A DNA stretch of 64,000 nt from Rhabditoides inermis (GCA_963966185.1 CAWZYM010000151.1:243501-307500), one strand, 5' to 3'. Counted from the first letter of the stretch, positions 48,430 through 59,481 are shown. Numbers and translations are program-made. Notes: generated from the sequence alone by a model not told the origin.

Positions 48430-50765
48430 TTATTCGATATTTTCTCGTTCTCTCGTTCTCTCCTTCCATTCCTTCCCTCCTTCTCTCCTTCTTTCCTTCT
48501 CTCCTCCTCTCCTTTCCTCCTTCTCTCCTCCCATTCCTTCCCTCCTTCTCTCCTTCTCCCCTTCTCTCCTCCTCTCCTCCTCTCCTTCCCTCCTTCCTTC
48601 CTTCCCTCCTTCTTTCCTTCTCTCTTTCTCTCGTTCTCTCTTTCTCTCGTTCTCTCTTTCTCTCGTTCTCTCTTTCTCTCGTTCTCTCGTTATCCCTTTC
48701 TCTCTGTCGCTGATGTCGGACTATGACCGAAGAGAGAAGAGAGAGGAGAGATAGATCAAGCGAGTCAGCTGTGAGAGGAGGAGCCGAACGGAAGAGAGAT
48801 TGTGAAGAGAGTGTCTTCGATGCGAGCGAACCAAGTAGTCTAGTGTGTTAGGATGCTATTATAGTTGTAGATAAACATATATGTATAATAAACCTCACTC
48901 AACATCCATACAAGGAATCATACATACACGAACCCGGGTTCGGCTTTTCTAACTATACTAGGCCGGGCGACACTCTCTTTCTCTCGTTCTCTAGTTCTCT
49001 CGTTCTCTCGTTCTCTCGTTCTCTCTTTCTCCCTTTCTCTCTTTTCTCTCTTTCTCTCGTTCTCTCTTTTCTCTCTTTTCTCTCTTTCTCTCTTTCTCTC
49101 TTTCTCTCGTTCTCTCGTTCTCTCGTTCTCTCGTTCTCTCCGTCTCTCCGTCTCTCCGTCTCTCCTTCTCTCCTTCCCTCCTTCCCCCCTTCTCCCTTTC
49201 TCTCTTTCTCTCGTTCTCTCGTTCTCTCGTTCTCTAGTTCTCTCGTTATTTCGTTTTCTCGTTCTCTCGTTCTCTCGTTCTCTCGTTCTCTCGTTCTCTC
49301 GTTCTCTCGTTCTCTCGTTCTCGCGTGTCTCCTTCTCTTCTTCTCTCCTTCCCTCCTTCTCCCTTTCTCTTTTTCTCTAGTTCTCCAGTTCTCTCTTTCT
49401 CTCGTTCTCTCTTTCTCTCGTTCTCTCGTTCTCTCGTTCTCTCGTTTCTCGTTCTCTCGTTCTCTCGTTTTCTCCGTCTCTCCGTCTCTCCTTCTCTTCT
49501 TCCCTCCTTCCCTCCTACCAGCCTCCTTCTCTCTTTCTCTCGTTCTCTCGTTCTCTAGTTATATCGTTCTCTCTTTCTTTCGTTCTCTCTTTCTCTTGTT
49601 CTCTCTTTCTCTCGTTTTCTCGTTCTCTCGTTCTCTCGTTCTCTCTTTATCTCGTTCTCTCTTTCTATCCTTCTCTCGTTCTCTCGTTCTCTCGTTCTCT
49701 CGTTCTCTCCGTCTCTCCTTCTCTTCTTCCCTCCTTCTCCCCTTCTCTCTTTCTCTCGTTCTCTATTTCTCTCGTTATATCGTTATATCGTTCTCTCTTT
49801 CTCTCGTTCTCTCGTGCTCTCGTTTTCTCGTTCTCTCGTTGTCTCGTTGTCTCGTTCTCTCGTTGTCTCGTTCTCTCCTTCTTTCCTTCCCTCCTTCCCG
49901 CCTTCTCACTTTCTTTCTTTCTCTCGTTCTCTAGTTCTCTCGTTATATCGTTCTCTCTTTCACTCGTTCTCTCTTTCACTCGTTTTCTCTTTCTATCGGT
50001 TTCTCTTTCTCTCGTTCTCTCATTATCTCTTTCTCTCTTTCTCTCTTTCTCTCTTTCTCTCTTTCTCTCTTTCTCTCTCTCTTCTCTCTTTCTCTCTTTC
50101 TCTCTTTCTCTCTTTCTCTCTTTCTCTCTTTCTCTCTTTTCTCTAGTTCTCTCCTTCTCTCCTTCTCTTCTTCTCTCTATCCCTCCTTCCCTCCTTCTCC
50201 CTTTCTCTCTTTCTCTCGTTCTCTAGCTCTCTCGTTATATCGTTCTCTCGTTTTCTCTTTCTCTCGTTTTCTCGTTTTCTCGTTCTCTCTTTCTCTCTTT
50301 CTCTCTTTCTCTCCTTCCCTCCTTCCCTCCTCCTCCCATTCTCTCTTTCTCTCGTTCTCTAATTCTCTCGTTATATCGTTCTCGCTTTCTCTCGTTCTCT
50401 CGTTCTCTCTTTATCTCTTTCTCTCTTTCTCTCTTTCTTTCGTTCTCTAGTTCTCTCGTTCTCTCTTTCTATCCTTCTCTTCTTCTCTCCATCCCTCCTT
50501 CCCTCCTTCTCCCTTTCTCTCTTTCTCTCGTTCTCTAGCTCTCTCGTTCTCTTTTTATATCTTTCTCTCTTTCTCTGGTTCTCTCGTTCTCTCGTTCTCT
50601 CTTTCTATCCTTCTCTCGTTCTCTCGTTCTCTCCGTCTCTCCTTCCCTCCTTCCCTCCTCTCTTTTTCTCCTTTTCTCTCGTTATATCGTTATATCGTTC
50701 TCTCGTTCTCTCGTTTTCTCGTTCTCTCGTTCTCTCGTTCTCTCGTTCTCTCTTTCTCTCTCCCC
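48430..50765. repeat. CT-rich satellite with 8-bp subunits
   Basis: More than 2 kb of TTTCTCTC, GTTCTCTC and CTTCCCTC octamers, interrupted by a solo LTR (48705-48972). Blocks rich in CCTTCCCTCC recur near 49160, 49331, 49490, 49715, 49877, 50153, 50310, 50480 and 50641. This hints at a higher-order unit near 160-170 bp. No coding capacity. Confidence 0.88.
48705..48972. mobile_element. Solo LTR (268 bp) of a retrotransposon
   Basis: Non-repetitive island inside the CT satellite. It begins TGTCGC and ends GCGACA, a perfect 6-bp terminal inverted repeat of the TG...CA type, and holds an AATAAA at 48887-48892. CTCTC flanks it on both sides (48700-48704 and 48973-48977), consistent with a 5-bp target duplication, though in CT repeats this is weak. 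No internal coding region is present, hence a solo LTR left by recombination. The superfamily cannot be fixed from the LTR alone. Confidence 0.65.
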
Positions 50766-50886
50766 TTACTAAATTCCTACTGATCGCAGCCACCAAAGTA
50801 CATCTGTCTCTCTCCAAACAGCGTGCTCTCTCGCGTGCTCGCCCGCCAGCAGAGGGCTAGCTATCAGCTAGCGTGACTGGAAACGA

Positions 50887-50937
50887 CACCCACCCACCCA
50901 CCCACCCACCCACCCACCCACCCACCCACCCACCCAC
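50887..50937. repeat. (CCCA)n microsatellite
   Basis: About 12 tetranucleotide copies between the CT satellite and the hairpin end of the insertion. Confidence 0.92.
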
Positions 50938-51140
50938 ACGCTGGCCTTTCGCCTAGTGCGAGTGCGAGATCGCTCATAACTTCTTTCGGAGAAAAGATAC
51001 AAAGATGCCGTCAATTAGTGATCTGCCCTATGGAACCGTGCGAATCTAACTAACATAAAGTGGAAGACTTCACATTGTTGCTAACATGTCCTTTGGATAT
51101 CGCTACTTGAAAATTCTGGCGCGAGCCTTATTTTAACCCA

Positions 51141-51170
51141 AGAGAGAGGGCGCTGCGCGCCCTCTCTAAT
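51141..51170. other. GC-rich hairpin at the edge of the insertion in the srg pseudogene
   Basis: AGAGAGGGCG and CGCCCTCTCT pair around a short loop and are followed at once by CTAA then T. The point where srg homology resumes (GGGGAT at 51172-51177) is a few bases further on. A hairpin followed by CTRR and a host T is the layout of a Helitron 3' end; this reading is inference. Confidence 0.5.
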
Positions 51171-51567
51171 TGGGGATCTGGAATCTAATTGTTTTTTTCC
51201 GGTGTTTTTAAACTCACAACAAATGCGTGAAATCTCCAAAATATGTGTAAAGAAACGTGCAATAGTATCCTGATGTCGGAAAGCGCAACGAAAACATGTC
51301 CAAAACAAATGCGAGAACGCTCTAAACATTTCATTCATTTGAAAATGAACCATTTGTTTTGTTTACAAAGTATGCGAACCAATTGTAAATTGTGAAAAAT
51401 GAGTTATCTTTCTCGTGTTTCTTGATATGCAAAATTATGTGAAAATATAGAAAAAGCGTAGGAATACAGTATACAACTTGAGTGTAAAGAATAACTTTAT
51501 CCAACGAAATGCCAGTCCTTGCATTCGTTGAGTTCACAACTACGTCGGTATTATTCATATCGAACAA

Positions 51568-52276
51568 TTACAAGATGAAAACTTTATTTTGACGCAACTA
51601 GAAAATACTGCAATGACTTCTTCAAACAAATTTCAAGCATGTGTTTTTTTAAAGAAAACCACCTGATGAAACAACTGCGATACTAACCAGTCTCAATAAC
51701 ATCCACGTGTGAAATTACATATATACGCATTCACCATGAGGAAATAACTCTAAATTCTTGGGAAGCTAAGTTCTCGGAACGTCTGTTTCTGTATTCTGTG
51801 TTCTAAAAACTACTCACGCGAAGATTTTCAGATCTATATCTTGGGAAATGCACAGCACACGTAAATGGATTTTTCCCCAATTTCATAAGAAATGTATTCT
51901 GCTAGACAATATAAAAAAGATCACCACTCAATGCTTCACAACGCTCCTAAAATACGGCTGTTAGGTGAAAAAGAAATAACATTTTTCATGAATTGTGTAT
52001 GTAACAAGATCCTATGCCAATTATTTTTTAAAATGAAATGGAAGAATATATAAGTTAGCAATTCGATTAACGCACATGTTTTTCTTCATTTTTCACAGAA
52101 AAGTTTTTCGTAAAAATATATTTTTTTTTCACTTTTCATAAAAAAAAGCCTTTTGAAACCATGAAACTGATAGTACTACATAATTAGTGTGTTTCGCACT
52201 GGGAACTGTTTACAATTATGCAATGTATAGGAAACGAAATGTTTTTCCTGTCTGCTTTTGCAAAACTTTTTGGGAT
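51568..52276. other. AT-rich spacer upstream of the srg pseudogene
   Basis: AT-rich, with poly-A and poly-T runs. It lies between the first exon of the pseudogene and the end of the first retrotransposon. No gene or classified repeat is seen. Confidence 0.5.
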
Positions 52277-54180
52277 ATAATAATAATAATAATATTTCTT
52301 ACCATGTATACTGAATAGAAGAACACAGGACGAACACATAAATAGAGTGAATACGGCAAGCGTGATTGGAAAATAAATAAACACAAAAATAGGATAAAAC
52401 AGATAACACAGGTTCCCAAATGAGCACTCATCTAATTTTGGACGGAGGGAACAAATGGGGGTTTTCTAGGAGGTACTGTTTGATGTTTCGCAGATAAAAT
52501 GATGTTGTTGGGGAGTGTATTCCATAGTGCAAAAACTCTACTGAAAAACGTGCTGCTCTTTAAAGTTGTGTCAAAGCAAGGAATCGGGCGCCACCCATGA
52601 GAAACACGAGACCGGGAAGGTACAATGTGGAAGAGGCCAGAATACTCTAGACTAGTGCGATAAGTCATAACCTTATGAATATACGCGATATCGTTTATTA
52701 AGCGTCGCTCTTCGAGCGTTTGAAGATCTAATAGCTGGAGGCGTTGGGGATAAGTGAGCGAGAAAAAGCCGGCACGGTGACATATTCGGCGCGTAAAATG
52801 TCTCTGTACCGACTCAATCAGATTCACCGATCCCACATCTTTAGGATTCCATAATTCTGTACAATACTCAAGTTTGCACCGAAAATAGGTTACGTATGCG
52901 ACTTTAAGAACAGTGAGATTGCGAGTACGATATACGCGCAGAAAGTCGTTTATGGAGTGAAGCGTATTCTGAACAATGTTGGAATAGTGATCGTCGAAGA
53001 CAAGAGAACTGCTGATAGAGACGCCTAAATCCCTGACAGTATCGGCAGGGGCGAGAGTTGTGCCGTGTGCGGAATACTCATGCCTGGGATTACGAGGTCC
53101 TATATGCAGTATCTGTGTTTTCTGAGTAGATATTTGTAAACCCCACTGAAGGGACCACCATGCGACTAAATCAATTGCCACTTGAAATTTTTGCTGGGCG
53201 GAAGGATCATTCGCATCGAATGCAAAGGAATTTTTCAAATCATCGGCGTAAAGCGCACACTCAACATAGTCGGGAAGATTAGAGATGATATCATTAATAT
53301 AGACATTGAACAGTATGGGACCTAGGCAAGACCCCTGTGGTACACCACAGTTGACAAGCCGTGGAGAGGAGAGCTCATCACCGACCATTACTTGTTGGCG
53401 ACGGTCGGTCAAGAAACTTCTAATCCATCCCAATACGTTACCGCGAATCCCCAGCGAATGCAACTTTTTGTATAGCAAGTTGTGATTAATAGTATCGAAT
53501 GCCTTCTTGAAATCAAAGTTTATACAATCGATAACCATTCCATTAGATAGGTGTTTCAACCAGTGACTATGACACTCAATAAGTTGAGCGTTTGTAGATC
53601 TATTTTTTGCGAAAGCCAAATTGCCTAGATGTAAGAAGCGAATTCTTCTCAAGAAATTCCGTAATTTGCTTGACGCATATGCGTTCCAGAACTTTCGCAA
53701 CACTACTTATAAGGCTGATAGGCCTGTAGTTGAGTGGATCAACACGAGCCCCCTTTTTATAAACAGGCTTTATATACGCCAGTTTCCAAATCTCAGGGAC
53801 ATTGCATACGGAAGTAGACATTGAAAAAAGAATAGAGAGTGGGACCGAAATCGTATCAACAGTATTTTTCAAAAAGGCATGCGAAATATTGATTAGATGC
53901 TAGTTTTTTTTAGATACTAGTTTGGAAATAGTTTTGTGTACATGTGCATACGAAATCTCAATGGTGGAGAGCTGACTGACAGCACAAGGAAGGGGCGCAC
54001 CCGCAGGGATAGGACCTCGCTGCGAAAAAAATCGCATCAAAGCACTCTTCGAACAGCTCCGCCTTCTCTCTCGACCCGTGAATCATTTCACCCTCACGAG
54101 AGAGCGAGGCGACACCATCACCAGGAAACAGTTTGGCGCGTACATCCCGAAATAGTGCGCGCTTGTTGCTGCCATTGATT
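52277..54180 (-). mobile_element. 5'-truncated CR1-like non-LTR retrotransposon with frameshifted reverse transcriptase
   Basis: Reverse-transcriptase sequence runs from 53872 to a stop at 52432. Motifs: YKKGARVDPLNYRPISLIS, DFKKAFDTINHNLLYKKL, GVPQGSCLGPILFNVYINDI and catalytic YADD. A C-terminal region with LIESVQRHFTRRICHRAG is typical of CR1/Jockey-like elements. The frame breaks once at a T6 run near 53603-53608. A conceptual piece further upstream (54050-54180, RDVRAKLFPGDG) belongs to the segment before the polymerase domain. No endonuclease is present, so the copy is 5'-truncated. A (TAA)n stretch at 52277-52296 may be its 3' tail. Not autonomous. Confidence 0.82.
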
Positions 54181-54444
54181 AATCTCGCCTCGCGTTTGCA
54201 GTTCCAAGAGAATAATGTATTTATTTATAATCAGAAATCACAAAATCACAACACACAGCATCCAACAAACTAACGGTCAGACCCGTGAGTAGGGACAAAG
54301 TGAAGACTGTGACAGAGCCCATTGGCACCCATACGAGCGCATAGAATGGGTTGTCATCTCAAACACAGACACAGAAACTACTTCAACCGTCCAGAACAGA
54401 AAGGAATCAAACTCGGGCTACCTAGTCGCCTGAGAGCAATCAAT

Positions 54445-57232
54445 TTATATACGGGTGGGGTCATCTACAGTAAAACGAGAGAAGTTATTTGTGAAAAAAG
54501 ACATTAGTCGTACTCTGAAGTCCGTCTTTTTAAATTGGCATACTGTATTTGAATCTAAGAGATTCCAGTATTTCACTACTCGATGTGTGATAAAACTCTG
54601 GCTAAGGGTGGTCTTGGAGATACTCTGTAATTTCAGGCCATTCGAACGCAATGATGATGATCTTGAATTTGCAAGCATGAAGGGATTAGGAGCATTTACG
54701 AAACCATACAGATAGCTATGAACAAGGCGCAAATCTGACAAAGTTCTGCGAGTCCACAGTGTGTCAAGCTCCAATTGTTTCAGTCGACATTGATATGACA
54801 GTTTCGGGGCAAGCATTCTAGTGAAGGATCTTTGCACAGCTTCTAATTCGTTAGTTTGAGTTACGTTAAGTGCAAGAAGCACCTCACTACCGTACTCGAG
54901 AACTGGTCGTATTTTATATTTATAGAAGTTTAAAAACAACGACTCATTCCGTTGGAAGGCCATTCGTAATACACCGACTCGTGAAGATGTTTTCTGAATG
55001 ATTTTTCTGATATGCTCGCTTGGACTGAGATCGGATGTGAGATAAATACCAAGATCTTTGATTGAGTCAGTGCAGGCTATTACGGAGCCATCACACGTAT
55101 ATACAGACTTGATGGCACGTTTTCCAAAATGAATAACTCTGGATTTAGCAGCCGATAGTAAGAGTTGGCGCTCACCAAGCCATTGATGTACATTTACCAA
55201 GTCAGTTTCGAGTAATACTTTGAAATTGGGAATGTTCTGTGGAATTGACAGTTTCATGTCATCCGCGTACAAGAAGTATTTGCTATGTTTAATAACAGAG
55301 CCGATTCCATTTACATAGATCAAGAAAAGTAGAGGTCCAACAACACTACCTTGTGGTACACCACTAAGAACTGGAATCCAATCTGATAGTCCTGTGCCCA
55401 CCCTTACCGACTGAGTGCGGTCAGATAGAAACAGATTCAACCACCGGAGAGTTTTTCCATCAATCTTGTATGACCTGCATACCTCATTTAATCTTCTATG
55501 AACAACTGAATCAAACGCCTTTTTAATATCTAGATAAATCGTGTCTACCGGTATTTTTTTATCCAAATGTTTAACTAAATATCCTACATATTCAACCATT
55601 TGACTTGTTGTGCCTCTACCATCGAGAAAACCATGCTGCTGTGGATTTATTATGTTGTATTTCCACAAATGACATCGAATGTTATAGCATAGCATTCTCT
55701 CAAACACCCGGCTTGCGCAACAGGTCAACGTAATAGGTCGATAGTTAGTACACTGTGTTTTATCACCACTTTTGAAGACCGGGACAACTATACCCTTACG
55801 CCATATTGATGGAATAACACCCTCATGAAAACACTGTGAGAAAATTATCGATAGAGGTTCTGCGATGACAACAGCGAGGGCTTGTAAAATAATAGAGGGA
55901 ATCTCATCTGGACCACAGGATATTTTTCTTTTAGTTCTTTTCAGGTATTCGTAAACACAATGGGGACTGAAATCTACGTCTGCTATCGAGTGGGCACCAG
56001 GATGGTCTTGTAAATGGAATGGCTCGTTATTATCTCTCGAGAAGACCGAGCCAAAGAACTCATTGAATAGAGTGGCTCTTTCTCGATCGTCTGAGACTAC
56101 TCTACCACTACTATCAGTTAGATCCGGAATGGGGTCAACCGGTGCTAACTTCGATTTTACATATTGCCAGTAGCGCGCAGGAGAGGAACTGTTCAGGATG
56201 TGTGCTTCTCGTTCTTGTATGCATTGTTTGATACTTCGACGATACTCTTTCAGTAAGCACTTATAACGCTCTCGATCCTGTATGCTACTGGAAGTTTTCT
56301 GCCGATGGTGCAACCGTCTTACTCTATTTTGAAGTTTTTCTAGCCATTTTGGGAATTTTGGAGAGTGATCACGGTTGACTTGTATTTGAGGTATACGGTA
56401 GCGTATTGCGTCTTTTATAATGTCACAGAATCGGGAATAACGGGAATTGATATCAGAGTCTGACAACTCAGCTGACCAATTCACCAAAGAGATCTTGGAT
56501 AATAGCATTGTAGTCACCGTTACGATAGTCATAAGCAGCGTGGGCAGTATCACGCGCTCTTTTGCATATCAACGTCATTTCTCCTTCCACACAACAATGA
56601 TCAGAATACGCGATCCCCACACGCACATTATTGATCAAGGTTCGATCAGTGGAGAGAATTAAATCGAGTATGTTCATGCCACGAGTTGGCTCTGTCACTA
56701 GTTGATAGAGACCTAGGGAGTTACAATACGAGAGAAATCCTTGTGAGGATGCAGTATTTGCGCTTTGAGAATGCCACCGTATACCAGGGAAATTCAAATC
56801 ACCAACGATAAGAAGCGTGCAATCAACGTTTAGATCCTTCACAAACTGGGAGAAGAGCGGAGTAAATTGCGGATCTGATCCTGGAGGTCTATACAACCCA
56901 ATCAGAACAAACTCAGATACACCACATGAAATCCGGACAGCGACACAATCAAAAGAGCAACATCTGTGTACTGCAAGCAGTGTGTTTTGAACGCGCGCAG
57001 AAATGCAAACGAGTACTCCTCCACCACCCTTATGAGTTCTTGCCACGGAATGGCACGTATATGATGGAAAGGTTGGGACATGGTCAGAGGGACTAAGCCA
57101 AGTTTCACAGATAACATTGATTGATATGGGAAAGTTAGACAAACGATGAGTTAATAAACTTAGATTTTTACGAATAGAACGAATATTACACGAAAAAAGA
57201 CTAACTAGATTGCTCTCAGTGCTCTTAGACAT
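54445..57232 (-). pseudogene. Retrotransposon ORF2: endonuclease plus reverse transcriptase, frameshifted
   Basis: The first frame (57232-56468) is an exonuclease-endonuclease-phosphatase domain with the active-site motifs SCNIRSIRK, ICETWL, VGDLNFPGIRW and YSDHCC. The second frame (about 56500-54445) is a reverse transcriptase with TIYLDIKKAFDSVVHRRL, SGVPQGSVVGPLLFLIYVNG and YADDMKLS. The switch of frame lies between about 56470 and 56510. Both halves are otherwise open for long distances, so the copy is fairly young but inactive as it stands, unless the shift is a sequencing error. Confidence 0.85.
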
Positions 57233-57827
57233 TTACGGTAGATCCCTCGTTCTCATCCTCCCCACCCTTTCCGGCGTCAGCAGAGTCGACGCCCGCATCA
57301 GAGATCGCCTGTCCACTTGTCGCACTCCCCGACGGGCCCTTCCAGTAGAAGAGGTGCTCGATGGACATGTTACGGACACAGTACCTAGGCGAGTGGATCT
57401 GGTCATTAACGGACAACACATATCTACGCAGTTGCTTATCTCTCTCCCTCTCGAGGTAGGTCTGGTCGTCGCGAGCGAAGTGTCCAGCCTTCCGTCCGAG
57501 CATCGCCTTCACTTCCGGCTTGTGGTCCACGTCACGCAGCACGATCTTGATCGGTCTGTATCCGTTCCTGGTTCGGTCCCTCTTGTGCGGAAAACGGAAG
57601 CTCTCCTTTATGTTGGCTGCAGGGATGCCGTTCTCCTCCAGGATGTTCTTCAGTTCCGCGGTCAGTGTCTCGCTCGTCTCGTCGTCCTTCTCCGGTCGTC
57701 CAATCAGCACAATCCTTTCGTCCTTTCCGTCTCTCTTCCGCTCCTCCTTCATCTTTCCACTCGCCACGTACTGCTCAAACTCGGGATGTCGCGGAGCACG
57801 AGCGATCACATGTTTGATGTCGTACAC
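57225..57827 (-). CDS. Retrotransposon ORF1 protein (RNA-binding type)
   Basis: 200 residues, highly charged, with ERIVLIGRPEKDDETSETL, NGYRPIKIVLRDVDHKPEVK and YLERERDKQLRRYVLSVN. This pattern resembles the RRM-like plus basic C-terminal ORF1 proteins of nematode CR1/L2-like elements, thought to coat element RNA. The frame stays open about 25 codons upstream of the ATG, so the true start may be further 5' or the N-terminus is lost. Confidence 0.65.
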   Translation of the reverse strand: MYDIKHVIARAPRHPEFEQYVASGKMKEERKRDGKDERIVLIGRPEKDDETSETLTAELKNILEENGIPAANIKESFRFPHKRDRTRNGYRPIKIVLRDVDHKPEVKAMLGRKAGHFARDDQTYLERERDKQLRRYVLSVNDQIHSPRYCVRNMSIEHLFYWKGPSGSATSGQAISDAGVDSADAGKGGEDENEGSTVNV

Positions 57828-57905
57828 ATCGAATGCAACCTTCGTCTTCTCCTTCTCCAGAATAACGGATATCTTATTTTTAATATATTTTACGACATTT
57901 CAGCA

Positions 57906-58052
57906 AGAGTTTTGCTCAGGTGTTTTTTTTTAAATTAAAAACACATGTTGCCAAGTTGAGCATGTTTAAAAAATCTCTTTTTTTCGCAAACAAAGTTTCT
58001 GATTTAATTTTTTTTAACCCGTTTTTTGATTAAAGGCTACAAAATATTCAAA
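57906..58052. other. Short spacer upstream of the intact srg gene
   Basis: AT-rich, with T-runs and A-runs. It should hold the promoter of the srg gene starting at 58053. No specific element recognised. Confidence 0.4.
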
Positions 58053-58794
58053 ATGACTATGAATGATACTGATATGGTTTTGAATTCGACTGCCGAAAAC
58101 ACTGGTATACCATTGGATAAAGTTATTCTTTACACTCAAATTGTATACTGTATTCCTATTCTTTTTCTTCATGTTCACACCATTTTGCATATCAAAAAAC
58201 ACGAGAATACTAACTCGTTTTTCACAATTCACAACTGGTTCGCATACTTGGTAAACAAAAAAGATTAACTCTCGAGGACCAAATGTTTAGAGCGTTTTTG
58301 CATTCATTTTGGACCTTTTGTCAATGCGTTTTCCGACATCTGGATATTATTGCACTTTTCTTTACAGATATTTTAAAGAGTTCACACATTTTTTGTGAGC
58401 TTCAAGACATTTAATGACTTCGCACATTCAAGTTTCAGGTCCCCTTTATATATTTTGAATTACTATTTTGCCACTTCTCAACAAATCTGTGTATGTCTTT
58501 TGGCTGTGAACAGAATGACGTCTGTACTACTGCCATTGAAATACAACAGGGCAGGGAGAAGATTATAAAGAATACTTTGGAAAATTCCGTTGCAGATATG
58601 GCATCGTTTTCTGATGCCGTGTCGCCTTCTCGCTCTCGTTTTCCCGGCATTTGCTTTCCCTCATTTCTTCATTTCACCCGTTCACTGTGCTCCACTTCCC
58701 ACCGGAGGATGCATGATGGACTGGAAAAGAGTCATGCCGGGATTTGTGAGCCCTTCTCTCTCTCTTTCTCCTCTCTCTCCTCTCTCTCTCACTC

Positions 58795-58837
<43 letters not shown>

Positions 58838-59481
58838 CTCACTCTCTCTTTTAGCCAGACAACTGTGTTATTACCATGACACTCACTACTCTTGCGTCTT
58901 TTTGTGCATTCATATGTACCGCAGTTAGCATTGCTGTATTAATGTGGTCCACGATACAATCAAGGTGATGTTGTCTTCGAAATCTCGAAATTTGTTTCTT
59001 TTACAGACGTGCCGAATTCAATCTGTTTCTCGTGGGTTTGTTCATGACAGCTGGATCCATGTTGTTTGCAGTGAATCAGGTGAAAGAAAAACAAATTACA
59101 AAAACAAATCTCTTCAGCTCCTCTTTTACCTCTACCTCTTTGTGTTCCCTTACGACTTCAGTGTATTCACTATTCTGTTTCTGGGGCTATCGATAATGTC
59201 TGATGTTGTGAGTATTTCTTTTGCTAAAGCGAAATTCAGTCACTTTTCAGGTTACTATCACTCCACCATGGATTCTCCTTATTGTACATCGTAGAGTGCG
59301 CGAGACTGTGGGTTACCGAGGCACAGGTCACATCATGATTATTGGTACTTTCAGCTCTTGTCTCGACTCGGAATCCTCTCTGCCTCAAATACCAACACCA
59401 ACACCATTCTTGTCACGGCGTCAGTGGAACTATCGCAATCGACAGTCGATTATATCCCAAAACTCCATGTGTACAGAATAA
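58053..59481 (+). CDS. srg-type serpentine chemoreceptor (355 aa)
   Basis: Eight exons in phase: 58053-58250, 58291-58394, 58439-58550, 58596-58745, 58855-58964, 59007-59079, 59118-59207, 59251-59481. Family landmarks appear in order: ILYTQIVYCIPILFLHVHTI (helix 1), ILDLLSMRFPTSGYYC, SPLYILNYYF, LLAVNRMTSVLLPLKYN (the srg NRMTSV motif), CAPLPTGGCMMDW, AEFNLFLVGLFMT and ITPPWILLIVHRRVRETVG at the end of helix 7. Srg receptors are G-protein-coupled and are usually expressed in sensory neurons. Intron 3 begins GC (AGG|GCAGGG); reading through it would meet a stop, and splicing it restores the family pattern. AATAAA lies at 59544-59549. It is the intact partner of the disrupted copy at 46558-51567. 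Confidence 0.88.

Larger units (their letters stand above)
46558..51567 (-). pseudogene. srg-type serpentine chemoreceptor, disrupted by a 3.3-kb insertion in exon 3
   Basis: Exon-for-exon homologue of the intact gene at 58053-59481. Exon 1 is 51367-51567 and exon 2 is 51218-51321 (ILDLLS-like VLDMFSLRFPTSGYYC). Exon 3 starts at 51177 and stops matching after about 6 bases; its remainder resumes at about 47838 and ends at 47740 (FLAVNRMTCVLLPLKYN). Exons 4-8 are 47549-47699, 46940-47049, 46819-46891, 46684-46773 and 46558-46638 (ITPPWILIIINRRVRETVG). Srg proteins are nematode seven-helix chemosensory receptors. The insertion carries a foldback element, a CT satellite, a solo LTR and a hairpin. 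Exons 1-2 and 4-8 are still open, so loss of function looks recent unless the insertion is spliced around. Confidence 0.75.
54190..57905 (-). mobile_element. Near-complete CR1-like non-LTR retrotransposon (ORF1 plus endonuclease-reverse transcriptase)
   Basis: Minus-strand element with a truncated or ATG-less 5' part, ORF1 at 57225-57827 and ORF2 from 57232 to 54445. The ORFs overlap by 8 bases in ATGTCTAA. About 250 bases of 3' UTR end near an AT-rich tail (ATAAATAAATA, 54216-54226). ORF2 is broken by one frameshift. The element lies directly upstream of the 5'-truncated copy at 52277-54180, in the same orientation. Confidence 0.85.

Noticed and set aside
48344..50146. Ser/Phe/Leu-rich ORFs in the CT satellite
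   Set aside because: Simple-repeat translation without start context or domains.
58551..58595. A premature stop making the plus-strand srg gene a pseudogene
   Set aside because: The stop lies inside a 45-base GC-AG intron; splicing it gives the normal srg sequence, and the paralogue has a GT-AG intron at the same place.
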